Below are positions 55,522 through 64,000 of a DNA stretch of 64,000 nt, one piece after another. The notes under the pieces are model-generated. The model searched no databases, had not been told where the DNA came from, and saw only the letters and a list, made by a program, of their open reading frames with translations. This DNA comes from Candidatus Binatia bacterium (GTDB lineage: Bacteria > Desulfobacterota > Binatia > UBA12015). Position 1 is the stretch's first letter. Every line of letters starts with the position of its first letter. The stretch spans positions 124,001-188,000 of the forward strand of contig DATCMB010000016.1 in the NCBI GenBank assembly GCA_036563615.1. The letters run 5' to 3'. The translations under genes and the position numbers were made by a program.

Positions 55522-55541
55522 GACGCGCGCGAACGCGCGTC
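55522..55541. terminator. Bidirectional GC hairpin between convergent genes
   Basis: GACGCGCG/CGCGCGTC with the tetraloop CGAA (55522-55541) is a perfect 8-pair stem. It overlaps the stop codon of the minus-strand gene and lies 5 bases after the channel stop. No U-tract. Confidence 0.55.
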
Positions 55542-56721
55542 AGGGGAAGCGCGCCCGCAGCCAGTCGGCGACGATCTCCATCGCCTCCTTGCGGTGTCCC
55601 TCGAGGTAGTGCGGCGCGCCCTTCAGCTCGTGGTAGGTGACGTCGTCGCTGCCCGCCCGGTCGCGGATCTCGCGTGCTTGACGCAAGCGGATCTCGGTGT
55701 CGGCGGTCGGGTGCAGGATCAAGGTCGGGACGCGCACCTTGGGCATCGTGTCGGCGAGGCGCGCGCGTGACGACAGCGCCGACCAGGTCGAGAGCCAGCC
55801 GCGCGGGGTCATGACGCGCCCGAGGCCGCCGCGGCCGTAGTTGGCGTCGAACGGATCGGGGAACGCGAACAGCGAGCCGAGCGGCCGATCGTCGGGATCG
55901 ATCGTCGGGTCGAGGTACGCCGGGTCGGCGAGCGTGCGGTAGATCGTCAAGTATGGGGTGTGCACCGCGCGACGGCGCGCGCGCCGCCACGCGTCGCTGC
56001 CCTTCTCGAGCGACTTCGCCTCCTGGCGCGCCTTCTCGGACTCGGCGATCGCCTCGCGTGCGATCGCGTCGATGCGCGCGATGCGCGCGAGCTGCGCCGC
56101 GCGGTAGCGCTCGAGCCAGGCGGGGTCGTAGCGCGACGGCTCGGGCCACGGACGCCAGCCGTTGTCCGGGTTGTACATGTCGAGCTCGGGGACCACGGAC
56201 AGCGGGTCGTTCTCGTCGGCCACCGACGGGTCGATCACCTGGCCCATGAAGACGCCCTCGCCCGGGTGCGCGGCGACCCCGATCCAGCCGTCGCCACAGC
56301 CGGTCTCGGCCTGCGTGAGCGCCATGAGCGAGCCGCCGCCGCTGTTGCCGAACAGCACCACCGCCTCCGCGCCGCGCGTGCGCATGTAGGCGACCGCCGC
56401 AGCGACGTCGGTGACGCAGTTCTCGTGCAGGCAGTCGGTGTCGTTGTTGAGGTAGCGCGTGCCGAAGCCGAGCACGCCGTAGCCCGCCGCGGCGAGCAGC
56501 GGACACGCGTAGTGGACCGAGAAGTCGCCGCGCGGATGCGTCAGCACGACCGCGGTGCGCCATCGCGTCCCCGCTCGCGGCGTCCACAGAATCCCGCGCA
56601 CCAGCGCCCCGTCGTGCGTGACGATGCGGATCGGCTCGCGCCCCACCGCCACCTTGGGCGCGTCCTCGGGCAGCGGCCAGTAGCTCATGCCGAACGGGCG
56701 CGGCGTCGACAGCAGATCCAT
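55540..56721 (-). CDS. Alpha/beta hydrolase, dienelactone-hydrolase-like
   Basis: 393 residues. The start is the ATG giving [11 protein letters not shown] with AGGAGGAT at 8 bases; a longer upstream frame is not supported. [13 protein letters not shown] is the nucleophile elbow (Ser), [14 protein letters not shown] holds the Asp, and GAPHYLEGH the His. [12 protein letters not shown] gives the oxyanion region. An inserted helical stretch (about 205-270, rich in Ala/Arg/Glu) is unusual for the family. No signal peptide is visible. The substrate is unknown. Confidence 0.82.
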   Translation of the reverse strand: MDLLSTPRPFGMSYWPLPEDAPKVAVGREPIRIVTHDGALVRGILWTPRAGTRWRTAVVLTHPRGDFSVHYACPLLAAAGYGVLGFGTRYLNNDTDCLHENCVTDVAAAVAYMRTRGAEAVVLFGNSGGGSLMALTQAETGCGDGWIGVAAHPGEGVFMGQVIDPSVADENDPLSVVPELDMYNPDNGWRPWPEPSRYDPAWLERYRAAQLARIARIDAIAREAIAESEKARQEAKSLEKGSDAWRRARRRAVHTPYLTIYRTLADPAYLDPTIDPDDRPLGSLFAFPDPFDANYGRGGLGRVMTPRGWLSTWSALSSRARLADTMPKVRVPTLILHPTADTEIRLRQAREIRDRAGSDDVTYHELKGAPHYLEGHRKEAMEIVADWLRARFP

Positions 56722-56876
56722 CTTCACGATCCTCCTGCTCGCTCCCTTACGAGCGCCGGGGTCGCGGACGCAATCGCGAAGCAAATGCGAACTCCGTTGA
56801 CTCGACGTCAGGATCCGGTGTATCCGCCGCACGCAGGACACCTCGGAACATCGAGGGAACATCAGGAGGCGGGACG

Positions 56877-57176
56877 ATGGAGAAGAGGAGAAGCGTCATT
56901 TCGCCATGGCGCGCGGTGTTCTGGGTAGTCCCTGTTCTCGTCCTGACGCTCACGCTCGGCATCAACGCCTGCGGGAGCGATGACGACGACGACTGCTCGG
57001 ACTCGATCGAGTTCGCGACCGAAGCGCAGTGCATCGCGTATGCCGCGACGTACCTCTGTGACGACTACACGTACGACGACGGCGTCTGCTCGGTGTTCGG
57101 TTGCGAGATCTGCGACATCTTCGACGACGACGACGACAACGACGACGACATCGACGACGTCGACGACGTCTTCTGA
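56877..57176 (+). CDS. Asp-rich Cys-containing lipoprotein
   Basis: 99 residues, GGAGGCGGG before the ATG. The signal ends in a lipobox (LGINACGS), so the mature chain starts with lipid-modified Cys32. It then reads SDDDDDCSD, carries five further Cys ([30 protein letters not shown]) and ends in an acidic tail of [14 protein letters not shown] repeats. The mature protein is strongly negative, with probable disulfides, suggesting Ca2+ or metal binding at the cell surface. A perfect terminator follows. The next, convergent gene encodes a vitamin-K-carboxylase-like enzyme. Confidence 0.75.
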   Translation: MEKRRSVISPWRAVFWVVPVLVLTLTLGINACGSDDDDDCSDSIEFATEAQCIAYAATYLCDDYTYDDGVCSVFGCEICDIFDDDDDNDDDIDDVDDVF

Positions 57177-57205
57177 GGGAAGCGTCGGACGACGTCGAAG
57201 CAGCA

Positions 57206-57243
57206 GGGGCCGGACGGGACGACCGTCCGGCCCCTTTTCGTTT
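57206..57243 (+). terminator. Strong intrinsic terminator after the Asp-rich lipoprotein gene
   Basis: GGGGCCGGACGG (57206-57217) pairs perfectly with CCGTCCGGCCCC (57223-57234), loop of 5, followed by TTTTCGTTT. Best terminator in the window. Confidence 0.9.
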
Positions 57244-57256
57244 CAGCGCTTTCGGC

Positions 57257-58768
57257 TCACCGCCGCCGCCGACGCGGACCGGCCGCGTACTCCTCGTCGG
57301 AGAGCGTGCCCGGCTCGAGCGACTCGTCGAGCTGCACGAGCCACGGCGCGTGCGCGAGGAGCAGCTTCGGCTCCTTCGCCAGATCGACGTTCGGATCGAT
57401 CGCGTGCTGGTACGGGCGTCGGTTGAGCGACATCCGCGAGTCGACCTTGATGATCGGGTTGCGGATGCCCTGACGCTCGAGCTTGTCGCGCAGGTAGTGC
57501 ACGTACTGGAAGATCATGTCCGGGCGCGCCGCCATCTTGGTCATCTGGCGCGGCGTCAGATCCTCGCCGAGGTCCGCCTTCCAGGTGCGTCCGGTGCTCG
57601 GGTCGGTGACCAGCACCTTCAGCTTGCCGCGCTTGCTGCGCAGCTTCATGTGCCAGGAGAAGCGGTGCCCCTCCTCGGTCCAGCTCACGTTGCCCGGATA
57701 GAGGAAGTGGCGCAGCGGCAGCAGCGTCTGCACCGTCAAGTATAGTCCGAGGAAGCCGAGCACGAGCGCGCGGTGGCGCGAGCGGGTGTCGCTCGGCTCG
57801 GGCACCAGCGCCGGCGCGGGCTGGCCGAAGAGGCGACGCGGCACGTCTGGCTCGTCGAACAGGATCGTCGCGCAGATCATCAGGAACGTGAACACGCCGA
57901 TGTCGAAGAGCCAGTGGTTCGTCATGTTGAAGACGAGGATCAGGAGAAACGCGATCGGCAGCGTGCGGCGCGACAGCAGGAGGAAGCCGATCGAGAGGTC
58001 GAAGATCGCGCCGCCCCAGCTGAAGAAGTAGGCCGCCGCCTCGGTCGTGAAGAACGGCCCGAGCACCGGGTAGTGCGCGCGCTCGCGCAGCCAGGAGCGC
58101 ATCGGCTCGCCGCCGAGCCAGTCGCTGTTCAGCTTCGCGACGCCGGCGAAGAAGTACACCAGGAAGACCTGTGCGCGCAGCAAGAACAGATTCCAGAACG
58201 GAACCACCGAGGGCGCGCCGCTCCGCCAGCGGTCGATCGACGCCCAGCGGTTCGCGCGCACCACCGTCATCAGCAGGCACAGCAGGCTGATCAGGTAGTA
58301 GTGGTTGTTGTACTGCGCCTTGTCGAGCAGGAAGACGTAGGTGTAGCCGAGGCCGAACAGCGCGGTCGCGAGCCGCGTGTGGAAGCCGAGCACGATGCCC
58401 AGCGCGCACACGCCCATCACCGCGAAGTGGACGTACATCCCGGCGCCGGGCCACGGCTTGACGAAGGGCGCGAGCTCGTAGGTGAAGAGAAACTTCGGCT
58501 CGATGTAGTAGCGCCAGATGCGGCCCTCGACGAAGTAGCGGCCGACCTCGGCGAACATCACGACGCCGAAGAGGATGCGGAAGGCGCCGAGCGAGGACGC
58601 ATCGACCGGCGAGAACAGCTTGTCGACGACGCGCGCGACGAGCCCCGCCTCGCGCGCGCTGCGCGACGTGCCGGCGAGGCCCGCCGGCGCAGCGGCCCCG
58701 GGCGCAGCGGCATCGGCCGTACCCGCGGTCGTCGCCAGCGCTCCCGCGCGGACCTCGTCCATGCGCAT
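57257..58768 (-). CDS. HTTM-domain membrane protein, vitamin K-dependent gamma-carboxylase-like
   Basis: 503 residues from the ATG at 58768 (a second ATG two codons later is equally placed against GAGGGAG). After a 35-residue Ala-rich tail, several helices carry the HTTM signature (SLGAFRILFGVVMFAEVGRY). The segment YFFAGVAKLNSDWLGGEPMR matches the region of human gamma-carboxylase with the catalytic Lys. NNHYYLISLLCLLM is a further core motif. The C-terminal beta-rich domain (RHFLYPGNVSWTEEGHRFSW) is also shared. The bacterial role is unknown; vitamin-K use is not proven. Confidence 0.85.
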   Translation of the reverse strand: MRMDEVRAGALATTAGTADAAAPGAAAPAGLAGTSRSAREAGLVARVVDKLFSPVDASSLGAFRILFGVVMFAEVGRYFVEGRIWRYYIEPKFLFTYELAPFVKPWPGAGMYVHFAVMGVCALGIVLGFHTRLATALFGLGYTYVFLLDKAQYNNHYYLISLLCLLMTVVRANRWASIDRWRSGAPSVVPFWNLFLLRAQVFLVYFFAGVAKLNSDWLGGEPMRSWLRERAHYPVLGPFFTTEAAAYFFSWGGAIFDLSIGFLLLSRRTLPIAFLLILVFNMTNHWLFDIGVFTFLMICATILFDEPDVPRRLFGQPAPALVPEPSDTRSRHRALVLGFLGLYLTVQTLLPLRHFLYPGNVSWTEEGHRFSWHMKLRSKRGKLKVLVTDPSTGRTWKADLGEDLTPRQMTKMAARPDMIFQYVHYLRDKLERQGIRNPIIKVDSRMSLNRRPYQHAIDPNVDLAKEPKLLLAHAPWLVQLDESLEPGTLSDEEYAAGPRRRRR

Positions 58769-58850
58769 CACTCCCTCGTCCGATCGACGGCGGGACGGTA
58801 GACGAGGTCGCGTCCGGCGACAAGCAGCGTCGCCGGACGTCGTCTCTGCG

Positions 58851-59303
58851 CTAGTCGTTCGCCGGCGGCGGATCGATCGCGTCCTGGATCTTCTTCCCGG
58901 CGCGCTCGAGCCCCTTGCCGACCGACTCGCCGAGCTGCTTCGCCGCCGACTTCGCCGCCTCCGCCGCGTGCTCGACGCGCGCCGCGTAGTAGTCCTTGCG
59001 TAGCGCGTCGCGGCGCTCCTCGAGCGCGTTCGCACGCGCGAGCAGCTCGGTGCGCGCCTCGCCCTGCTCCTGCTCGGCCTCGGCCCGCAGCCGCGAGATG
59101 TCGGCCTGCAGCTGCGCGAACGACGCATCGATGCGCGCCGCGAGCGCGTCCGACGGCTCGCGACGGTACTGCGCGATCTCGGCCTCGATCTTCGCGACGC
59201 TGTCGACGTCGCGCGAGCAGGCGGCGAGCGTTCCAGCGAGACCGAAGAGGAGGAGCGCGAGCGCCAGGAGCGAAGCGCGCGGAGCGAGGATGTGGCTTTT
59301 CAT
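58851..59303 (-). CDS. Coiled-coil lipoprotein
   Basis: 150 residues from the ATG giving MKSHILAP. The lipobox GTLAACSRD places the lipidated Cys near residue 28. The rest is almost all helical and charged, rich in Ala/Glu/Arg (KIEAEIAQYRREPSDALAAR, LRAEAEQEQGEARTEL), so a long coiled coil of about 100 residues. It probably spans the periplasm. TAAAGT ends 7 bases before the ATG. It is unrelated by motif to its neighbours and stands 83 bases upstream of the HTTM gene, so they may share a transcript. Confidence 0.75.
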   Translation of the reverse strand: MKSHILAPRASLLALALLLFGLAGTLAACSRDVDSVAKIEAEIAQYRREPSDALAARIDASFAQLQADISRLRAEAEQEQGEARTELLARANALEERRDALRKDYYAARVEHAAEAAKSAAKQLGESVGKGLERAGKKIQDAIDPPPAND

Positions 59304-59397
59304 CGCACCGACTTTACACCGCACCGCCGCGCTCGAACAGCGACCTGCGAGCGTCGAGAGCGCAGCATCCGGCGCCAGGCTGCGCTATGGACGCCCC

Positions 59398-60279
59398 ATG
59401 CGCGTCCACCTCGTCGACGGAACCTACGAGCTTTTCCGCCACTTCTACGCCGTACCCGCGCACGCCGGCGCGGACGGCATGGACGTCGGCGCGCTGCGCG
59501 GCGTGCTGGGATCCGTGCTCAACCTGATCGAGTCGGGCGCGACCCACGTGGGCGTCGCGACCGACCACGTCATCGAGTCGTTCCGCAACGAGCTGTGGCC
59601 GGGCTACAAGACCGGCGAGGGCATCGACCCGGCGCTGCGCGCGCAGTTCGAGCCGCTCGAGGAGGCGCTGGTCGCGATGGGCGTCGCGGTGTGGCCGATG
59701 ATCGAGCTCGAGGCGGACGACGCGCTGGCCTCGGCGGCGGCCGTCGCCGACGCCGACCCGCGCGTCGAGCAGGTGCTGATCTGCACGCCGGACAAGGACC
59801 TCGCGCAGTGCGTGCGCGATGCGCGCGTCGTGCAGGTCGACCGGCGCCGCAACCTGGTGCGCGACGAGGCCGGCGTGATCGACAAGTACGGCGTGCCGCC
59901 GGCGTCGATCCCGGATCTGCTCGCGCTGGTCGGCGACACGGCCGACGGCTTCCCGGGCATCCCCGGCTGGGGCGCGCGCTCCGCGGCGGCGATCCTGACC
60001 CGCTACGGCCACATCGAGGACATCCCGGACGACCCGAAGACGTGGGACGTGAGCCTGCGCGGCGCGGATCGCCTGGCGGCGAACCTCGCCGCCAATCGTC
60101 AGGCGGCGATGCTGTTCAAGGACCTTGCGACGCTGCGCACGAGCGCGGACGTCGGCACCGTCGACGACTGGCGCTGGCGCGGTCCGACGGAAGCGTTCCC
60201 CGCGATGTGCGCGCGGCTCAAGAGCGACATGGTCGCGCGGCGCGCGGAGAACATCGCGGCGCGGCTCGGAGTTGCTTGA
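59398..60279 (+). CDS. 5'-3' exonuclease/flap endonuclease (FEN)
   Basis: A 293-residue FEN/PolI-N-like nuclease without polymerase domain. MRVHLVDGTYELFRHFYAVP, ELEADDALASAAAVA, CTPDKDLAQCV and LVGDTADGFPGIPGWG carry the Asp/Glu metal ligands and the helix-3-turn-helix DNA clamp. It probably removes RNA primers or flaps. TATGGA ends 6 bases before the ATG. The stop TGA lies in a CTTGACG heptamer. It is divergent from the coiled-coil lipoprotein gene. Confidence 0.87.
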   Translation: MRVHLVDGTYELFRHFYAVPAHAGADGMDVGALRGVLGSVLNLIESGATHVGVATDHVIESFRNELWPGYKTGEGIDPALRAQFEPLEEALVAMGVAVWPMIELEADDALASAAAVADADPRVEQVLICTPDKDLAQCVRDARVVQVDRRRNLVRDEAGVIDKYGVPPASIPDLLALVGDTADGFPGIPGWGARSAAAILTRYGHIEDIPDDPKTWDVSLRGADRLAANLAANRQAAMLFKDLATLRTSADVGTVDDWRWRGPTEAFPAMCARLKSDMVARRAENIAARLGVA

Positions 60280-60379
60280 CGCGGCGCCGCGCCGCTCGCC
60301 TCGCACGTCGCGGCCGCCTCACGCCCCGCCGCTCGCCTCACGACCTCGCGGCCACGCACCTCACGCGCCGACGCCCGCG

Positions 60380-61480
60380 TCACACCGCGAGCCGCAGCTC
60401 GCGCAGCGTCGTCGTCTCCTCGCTCGCCGGCAGCGCGTCCGCCTCGGCCTGCTTCAGGAGGCGCCAGATGTGCGGACCCAGCACGTCGATCTCGGTCGAC
60501 ATGTACTGCTCGCCGCCGAAGCGACGGATGGTGCTCGCCTGCACGCGCAGGATGCTCGCGTCCTGACGCAGGATGCGCATCGCGACCGGCGTCAAGAGCG
60601 GACGCACGAAGCTGCCGGGCACGCGCAAGCGGAAGCTCACCACCGCGAACATGTGGGTCGTGAAGTCGCTGACCGGCGTGCACAGCGAGGTCACGAGCAG
60701 GTGGTTCTCGGTGCCGAGCTTGTACTCGACCTGCGCGATCGACGGCAGCAGAAAGCGGTCCCAGTGCTCGACGATGCCGCCGCTCGGCGACAAGAGACGA
60801 CCGGCGAGACCCGGCGGCCGCGGCTCGCCGATGTACTCCGCCTCGACGCCGCGCGGGATCGCGCGCACGACGACCTTGATCTCGTGGCGTTCGCCGTTGC
60901 CGCGGAAGAGTCCGCGGTGCAGGAACGCGGTGTGCGGCACGTCGAGCGCGTTCTCGACCGCGGCGTGCAGCGTGCTCTCCATCTCGAGCTCGCGCACGAC
61001 CGTCGTGTAGCCGGCGTCGGCGGCGTGCGGCAGCGGCGGCGGCTCGGTGCGCGGCTCCTCGTCGGCGCTCGGGTAGACCCAGACGAAGCCGTCGCGCTCG
61101 CGCACGGCGAACGCCGGCGTGCGCCGCCCGGGGACGTCGTCGCAGTCGCCGCTGCCCTCGCTGCACAGGCCGGGCACCAGCCGGCAGCGTCCGGTGCCGT
61201 CGAACTGCCAGCCGTGGTACGGGCACTCGAGGCGCCCGTTGCCGAGCACGCGACCGAGCGACAGCGGCACGTTACGGTGCGGACAGCGGTCGAGCAGCGC
61301 CGCCGGACGCCCGTCCGACGTGCGGAACAGCACCATCGGCACGCCGAGCACCGTGCGGGCGATCGGCTTCGTGCCGAGCTGCTTCGAGCGGCACGCGACG
61401 TACCACCAGCGCGAGAGCCGTGCGACGGACAGGTGGCCTTTGCTCTGCGGCGCGGTGAGCACGGGTTCGAGTGCGGCCAT
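60380..61480 (-). CDS. Rieske non-heme iron oxygenase (ring-hydroxylating alpha-like)
   Basis: A 366-residue protein. Rieske motif: CPHRNVPLS and CPYHGWQFDG give Cys-x-His and Cys-x2-His. The catalytic mononuclear iron site appears in VENALDVPHTAFLH (His, His), with a later Asp expected. It resembles the single-component oxygenase family of sterol 9-alpha-hydroxylase/cholesterol desaturase relatives. It likely hydroxylates or demethylates a steroid or aromatic substrate. GAGGGCTCGC precedes the ATG. Reductase partner not in the window. Confidence 0.87.
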   Translation of the reverse strand: MAALEPVLTAPQSKGHLSVARLSRWWYVACRSKQLGTKPIARTVLGVPMVLFRTSDGRPAALLDRCPHRNVPLSLGRVLGNGRLECPYHGWQFDGTGRCRLVPGLCSEGSGDCDDVPGRRTPAFAVRERDGFVWVYPSADEEPRTEPPPLPHAADAGYTTVVRELEMESTLHAAVENALDVPHTAFLHRGLFRGNGERHEIKVVVRAIPRGVEAEYIGEPRPPGLAGRLLSPSGGIVEHWDRFLLPSIAQVEYKLGTENHLLVTSLCTPVSDFTTHMFAVVSFRLRVPGSFVRPLLTPVAMRILRQDASILRVQASTIRRFGGEQYMSTEIDVLGPHIWRLLKQAEADALPASEETTTLRELRLAV

Positions 61481-61541
61481 GCGAGCCCTCCTCGAGACCT
61501 CCTAATGGTGCGCCGCCCGGCGCGCCATCTCGCCCGCGACG

Positions 61542-63488
61542 TCAGATCTCGAACTGCGCGCCGAGCTCGATCACCCGATTCGGCGGGATGCCAAAGTACT
61601 GCACGGCCGACGGTGCGTTGCGCGCGAGGAACGAGAACAGCTTCTTGCGCCACGTCATCATCCCCGAGCGGCCGGTCGCGAGCAGCGTCTCGCGGCCGAG
61701 GAAGAAGGTCGTCGACGGCACCTCGATGACCAGCCCCTGCGACGCCGCGCTGCGCAGCACGACGTCGATCGACGGCTTCTCCATGAAGCCGAAGCGCGCG
61801 ATCAGGCGATAGAAGCCGTGCTCGAGCGGCACGATCTCGATGCGCTCGCTCGCCGGCACCTCGGGACGCCGCTCGGTGATCATCGACAGCAGGATGACGC
61901 GCTGGTGCAGCATCTTGTTGTGCTTGAAGTGATGCAGCAGCACGTTCGGCACGCCGCTCATGTCCGACGTCATGAAGACCGCCGTGCCGGGGACGCGCGG
62001 CGGCTGCTGGGTCTCGAGGTCGGCGAGGAAGAGGTCGATCGGCAAGCTGCCGAGGCGCAGCAGACGGCTCAGCTCGGCGCGCCCGCGCTTCCAGGTCGTC
62101 ATGATGGTGAACACGACGAGCCCGACCAGGATCGGGAACCAGCCGCCGTGCGCGAACTTGACGAGGTTCGCGCCGAAGAACGCGACGTCGAAGGTCAGGA
62201 AGAGCGCGACCACGCTTCCCGCGCGCAGCCGTGACCACTGCCAGCGCTCGCGCGCGACCGCGTAGAACAGAAACGACGTGATCAGCATCGTGCCGGTGAC
62301 CGCCACGCCGTAGGCGCCGGCGAGCGAGCTCGAGTCGCCGAAGCCGATCACCAGCAGGATGCAGAGGATCGCGAGCACCGTGTTGACCTGCGGGATGTAG
62401 ATCTGCCCGTGCGCGGCGCCCGAGGTGTGGACGATGGTGAAGCGCGGCACGAAGCCGAGCTGCACCGCCTGCTGCGTGAGCGAGAAGGCGCCCGAGATCA
62501 TCGCCTGCGACGCGATCACCGCGGCCGTCGTCGCGAGCGCGACCAGCGGATAGAGCGCCCACGGCGGCGCCGCCTCGTAGAACGGGTTGCGCACCTCGCC
62601 GCCGCGCTCGAGCAGCAGCACGCCCTGCCCGAAGTAGTTGAGCAGCAGCCCGGGCAGGACCACCGCATACCAAGCGAGCCGGATCGGCTTGCGCCCGAAG
62701 TGCCCCATGTCGGCGTACAGCGCCTCGCCGCCGGTGATCACCAGGACGACCGAGCCGAGGACGAGAAAGGCGGTGACGCCCTGATGCGCGAAGAACTCGA
62801 CCGCGTACCAGGGATTGATCGCCGCCAGCACGGAGACGTGGTCGGGGTTCTGCACGATGATGCGGTAGAGCCCCGTCGCCGCGAGCACCGCGAACCACAG
62901 CAGCATGACCGGCCCGAACACGGCGCCGATGCCCGCGGTGCCGCGACGCTGCACCGCGAACACGCCGATCAGGATGACGATCGTGATCGGGAAGACGAAG
63001 TGGTCGAGCGCATGCGTCGCGACGCCGAGGCCCTCGACCGCGGACAGCACCGAGATCGCCGGCGTGATCATGCCGTCCGCGTAGAGCAGTGCTGCGCCGA
63101 ACAGACCGAGCAGCAGCAAGGCGTACTGACCCGCAGGCGACGTGCGGTCGGCGGCGCCGGCGCGCGACAGCGCGAGCAGCGCCAGCGTGCCGCCCTCGCC
63201 CTGGTTGTCGGCGCGCATGACGAACGTCAGGTACTTGACGGAGATGACCATCACGAGGGACCAGAAGATCAGCGACAGCACGCCGAGCACGTTGGCGTGC
63301 GTGACCCCGACCCCGTGCGGTCCGACGAAGCACTCGCGCAGCGCGTAGAGCGGCGACGTGCCGATGTCGCCGTAGACGACGCCGAGCGCGCCGAGCGCGA
63401 GCGCGCGCAGCGAGCCCTGGACGTGGGAGTCCGAGTCCGGCAAAGGCTCGGCAGGCGCGGACGGAGACGGCTTGGCGAGCGTGCTCAA
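61542..63488 (-). CDS. kup: Kup-type potassium uptake transporter
   Basis: 648 residues from a TTG start; the protein opens MSTLAKPSPSAP and the first core motif GALGVVYGDIGTSPLYALRE is at about 34-53. Twelve helices follow with ADNQGEGGTLALLAL, LLYADGMITPAISVLSAVEG and GHFGRKPIRLAW. A hydrophilic C-terminal domain begins at about 470. It drives H+-coupled K+ uptake. The TTG overlaps the mfd stop (TTGA) and has no ribosome site of its own, so it is probably translated by coupling. Confidence 0.92.
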   Translation of the reverse strand: MSTLAKPSPSAPAEPLPDSDSHVQGSLRALALGALGVVYGDIGTSPLYALRECFVGPHGVGVTHANVLGVLSLIFWSLVMVISVKYLTFVMRADNQGEGGTLALLALSRAGAADRTSPAGQYALLLLGLFGAALLYADGMITPAISVLSAVEGLGVATHALDHFVFPITIVILIGVFAVQRRGTAGIGAVFGPVMLLWFAVLAATGLYRIIVQNPDHVSVLAAINPWYAVEFFAHQGVTAFLVLGSVVLVITGGEALYADMGHFGRKPIRLAWYAVVLPGLLLNYFGQGVLLLERGGEVRNPFYEAAPPWALYPLVALATTAAVIASQAMISGAFSLTQQAVQLGFVPRFTIVHTSGAAHGQIYIPQVNTVLAILCILLVIGFGDSSSLAGAYGVAVTGTMLITSFLFYAVARERWQWSRLRAGSVVALFLTFDVAFFGANLVKFAHGGWFPILVGLVVFTIMTTWKRGRAELSRLLRLGSLPIDLFLADLETQQPPRVPGTAVFMTSDMSGVPNVLLHHFKHNKMLHQRVILLSMITERRPEVPASERIEIVPLEHGFYRLIARFGFMEKPSIDVVLRSAASQGLVIEVPSTTFFLGRETLLATGRSGMMTWRKKLFSFLARNAPSAVQYFGIPPNRVIELGAQFEI

Positions 63489-64000
63489 GAGACGGCCCCG
63501 GGCGCTCTCGACGCGGACGCGCGCTCATGGGCACGCTCCGCCTGCGCCTCGAGGAGCGCCAGCACGTCGCACACCGACGCGAGCGTCCGCTCCTCGGAGC
63601 CGGTCTCGACCGGCACCGTGAGCGTGCCGTCGGGCGTCAGCGCGTACTGCCGCCCCTGCGACTGCACGAGCTCGACCAGCGCCTCGCCGGCGAGCGGCGA
63701 GCTCGTGTGGATGCGCAGCGCGAGCCGCGGCCCGCGGATCCGCGCTTCGGTGATGCGGAGCGCCGCGAGCCGCCGGCGCACGTCCATCACGTCGATCAGC
63801 GTGTGTACGATACGTGGCACCGGTCCGTAGCGGTCGCTCAGCTCGTCGAGGATCGGCTCGCGGTCCTCGGGGCGCTTCAGCGCCGCGAGACGCTTGTACC
63901 ACGTCAAGCGCTGATTGACGTCGTCGATGTAGGAATCCGGGATGTAGGCCGGGATGCCGAGGTGCAGCTCGGGCTCGATCTCCTCGCTCGGCGGCTCGCC
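63485..64000 (-). CDS. mfd: Transcription-repair coupling factor Mfd, C-terminal fragment (runs off the window edge)
   Basis: The C-terminal TRCF domain (D7) is open to the end of the window. Reading from 64000: GEPPSEEIEPELHLGIPAYI, then PDSYIDDVNQRLTWYKRLAA, LSDRYGPVPRIVHTLIDVM. This domain autoinhibits Mfd and contacts UvrA. The N-terminal helicase part lies beyond 64000, so the true length cannot be given. Its stop TGA overlaps the TTG start of kup. A CGTCAAG heptamer encodes the LT of QRLTWY. Confidence 0.9.
   Translation of the reverse strand, partial: GEPPSEEIEPELHLGIPAYIPDSYIDDVNQRLTWYKRLAALKRPEDREPILDELSDRYGPVPRIVHTLIDVMDVRRRLAALRITEARIRGPRLALRIHTSSPLAGEALVELVQSQGRQYALTPDGTLTVPVETGSEERTLASVCDVLALLEAQAERAHERASASRAPGAVS

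Overview
The window is very GC-rich (about 70 percent or more by eye), densely packed and single-copy in style. It has no rRNA, tRNA, CRISPR, insertion sequence or phage gene that I can recognise. Gene content suggests a diderm, aerobic, free-living bacterium with broad CoA and aromatic metabolism: Rieske oxygenase, acyl-CoA synthetases, crotonases, MaoC, Rv2161c-type F420-dependent oxidoreductases, an AttH/CrtC-like protein, many lipoproteins, and a FliA/FlgM pair. This mix resembles Candidatus Binatia (Desulfobacterota_B) or a neighbouring deltaproteobacterial lineage. That placement is an inference from gene families, not from a marker gene.

Layout. 0-5 kb: small anchored protein, DUF4185 lipoprotein, NfeD-like protein, acyl-CoA synthetase (all minus), then a di-iron MBL-fold protein. 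5-9.7 kb (plus): NAD isocitrate dehydrogenase, aquaporin Z, an acyl-CoA dehydrogenase gene with its middle deleted, a crotonase, a secreted FKBP and MiaE. 9.7-13.9 kb (minus): MoeA fused to a binding-protein-like domain, a nitrilase, FlgM and a FliA-type sigma factor with a structured leader. 14-22.8 kb: tiny basic protein plus lipoprotein hydrolase, AttH-like protein, two-zinc alcohol dehydrogenase, F420-type oxidoreductase, large acyl-CoA synthetase, DAHP synthase and SDR. 22.8-24.1 kb: a non-coding block made of two inverted copies of a structured repeat around a decayed copy of the SDR 3' end; a third repeat copy lies at 36.8 kb. 24.1-36.7 kb: VOC and hydrolase pair, alcohol dehydrogenase, the operon FtsH - Ca-type P-ATPase - ABC-like protein with dead ATPase motifs, an NtrC-type two-component system and a DUF2834-like protein. 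37-45 kb: large Cys-rich secreted protein, the operon crotonase - cyclase - F420 oxidoreductase, CoA-ester lyase and a molybdopterin oxidoreductase. 45-64 kb: FemAB-like acyltransferase, MaoC, SagB-type oxidoreductase, 3-hydroxyisobutyrate dehydrogenase-like protein, MFS exporter, NfeD/QmcA pair, MscK-like channel, hydrolase, Asp-rich lipoprotein, vitamin-K-carboxylase-like membrane enzyme, 5'-3' exonuclease, Rieske oxygenase, Kup and the 3' end of mfd.

Many genes are translationally coupled through 4-base GTGA, ATGA or TTGA overlaps. About ten genes without a Shine-Dalgarno have a TAnnnn hexamer ending 5-7 bases before the start codon, which suggests leaderless transcription.

The most unusual signal is not a gene. 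The heptamer CTTGACG/CGTCAAG occurs about 46 times on both strands (one per about 1.4 kb). It lies mostly inside genes, where it forces rare codons (TTG-ACG, CGT-CAA, CTT-GAC), and it is far commoner than one-base variants. It behaves like a selected dispersed word such as a DNA uptake sequence or a chromosome-organising site.
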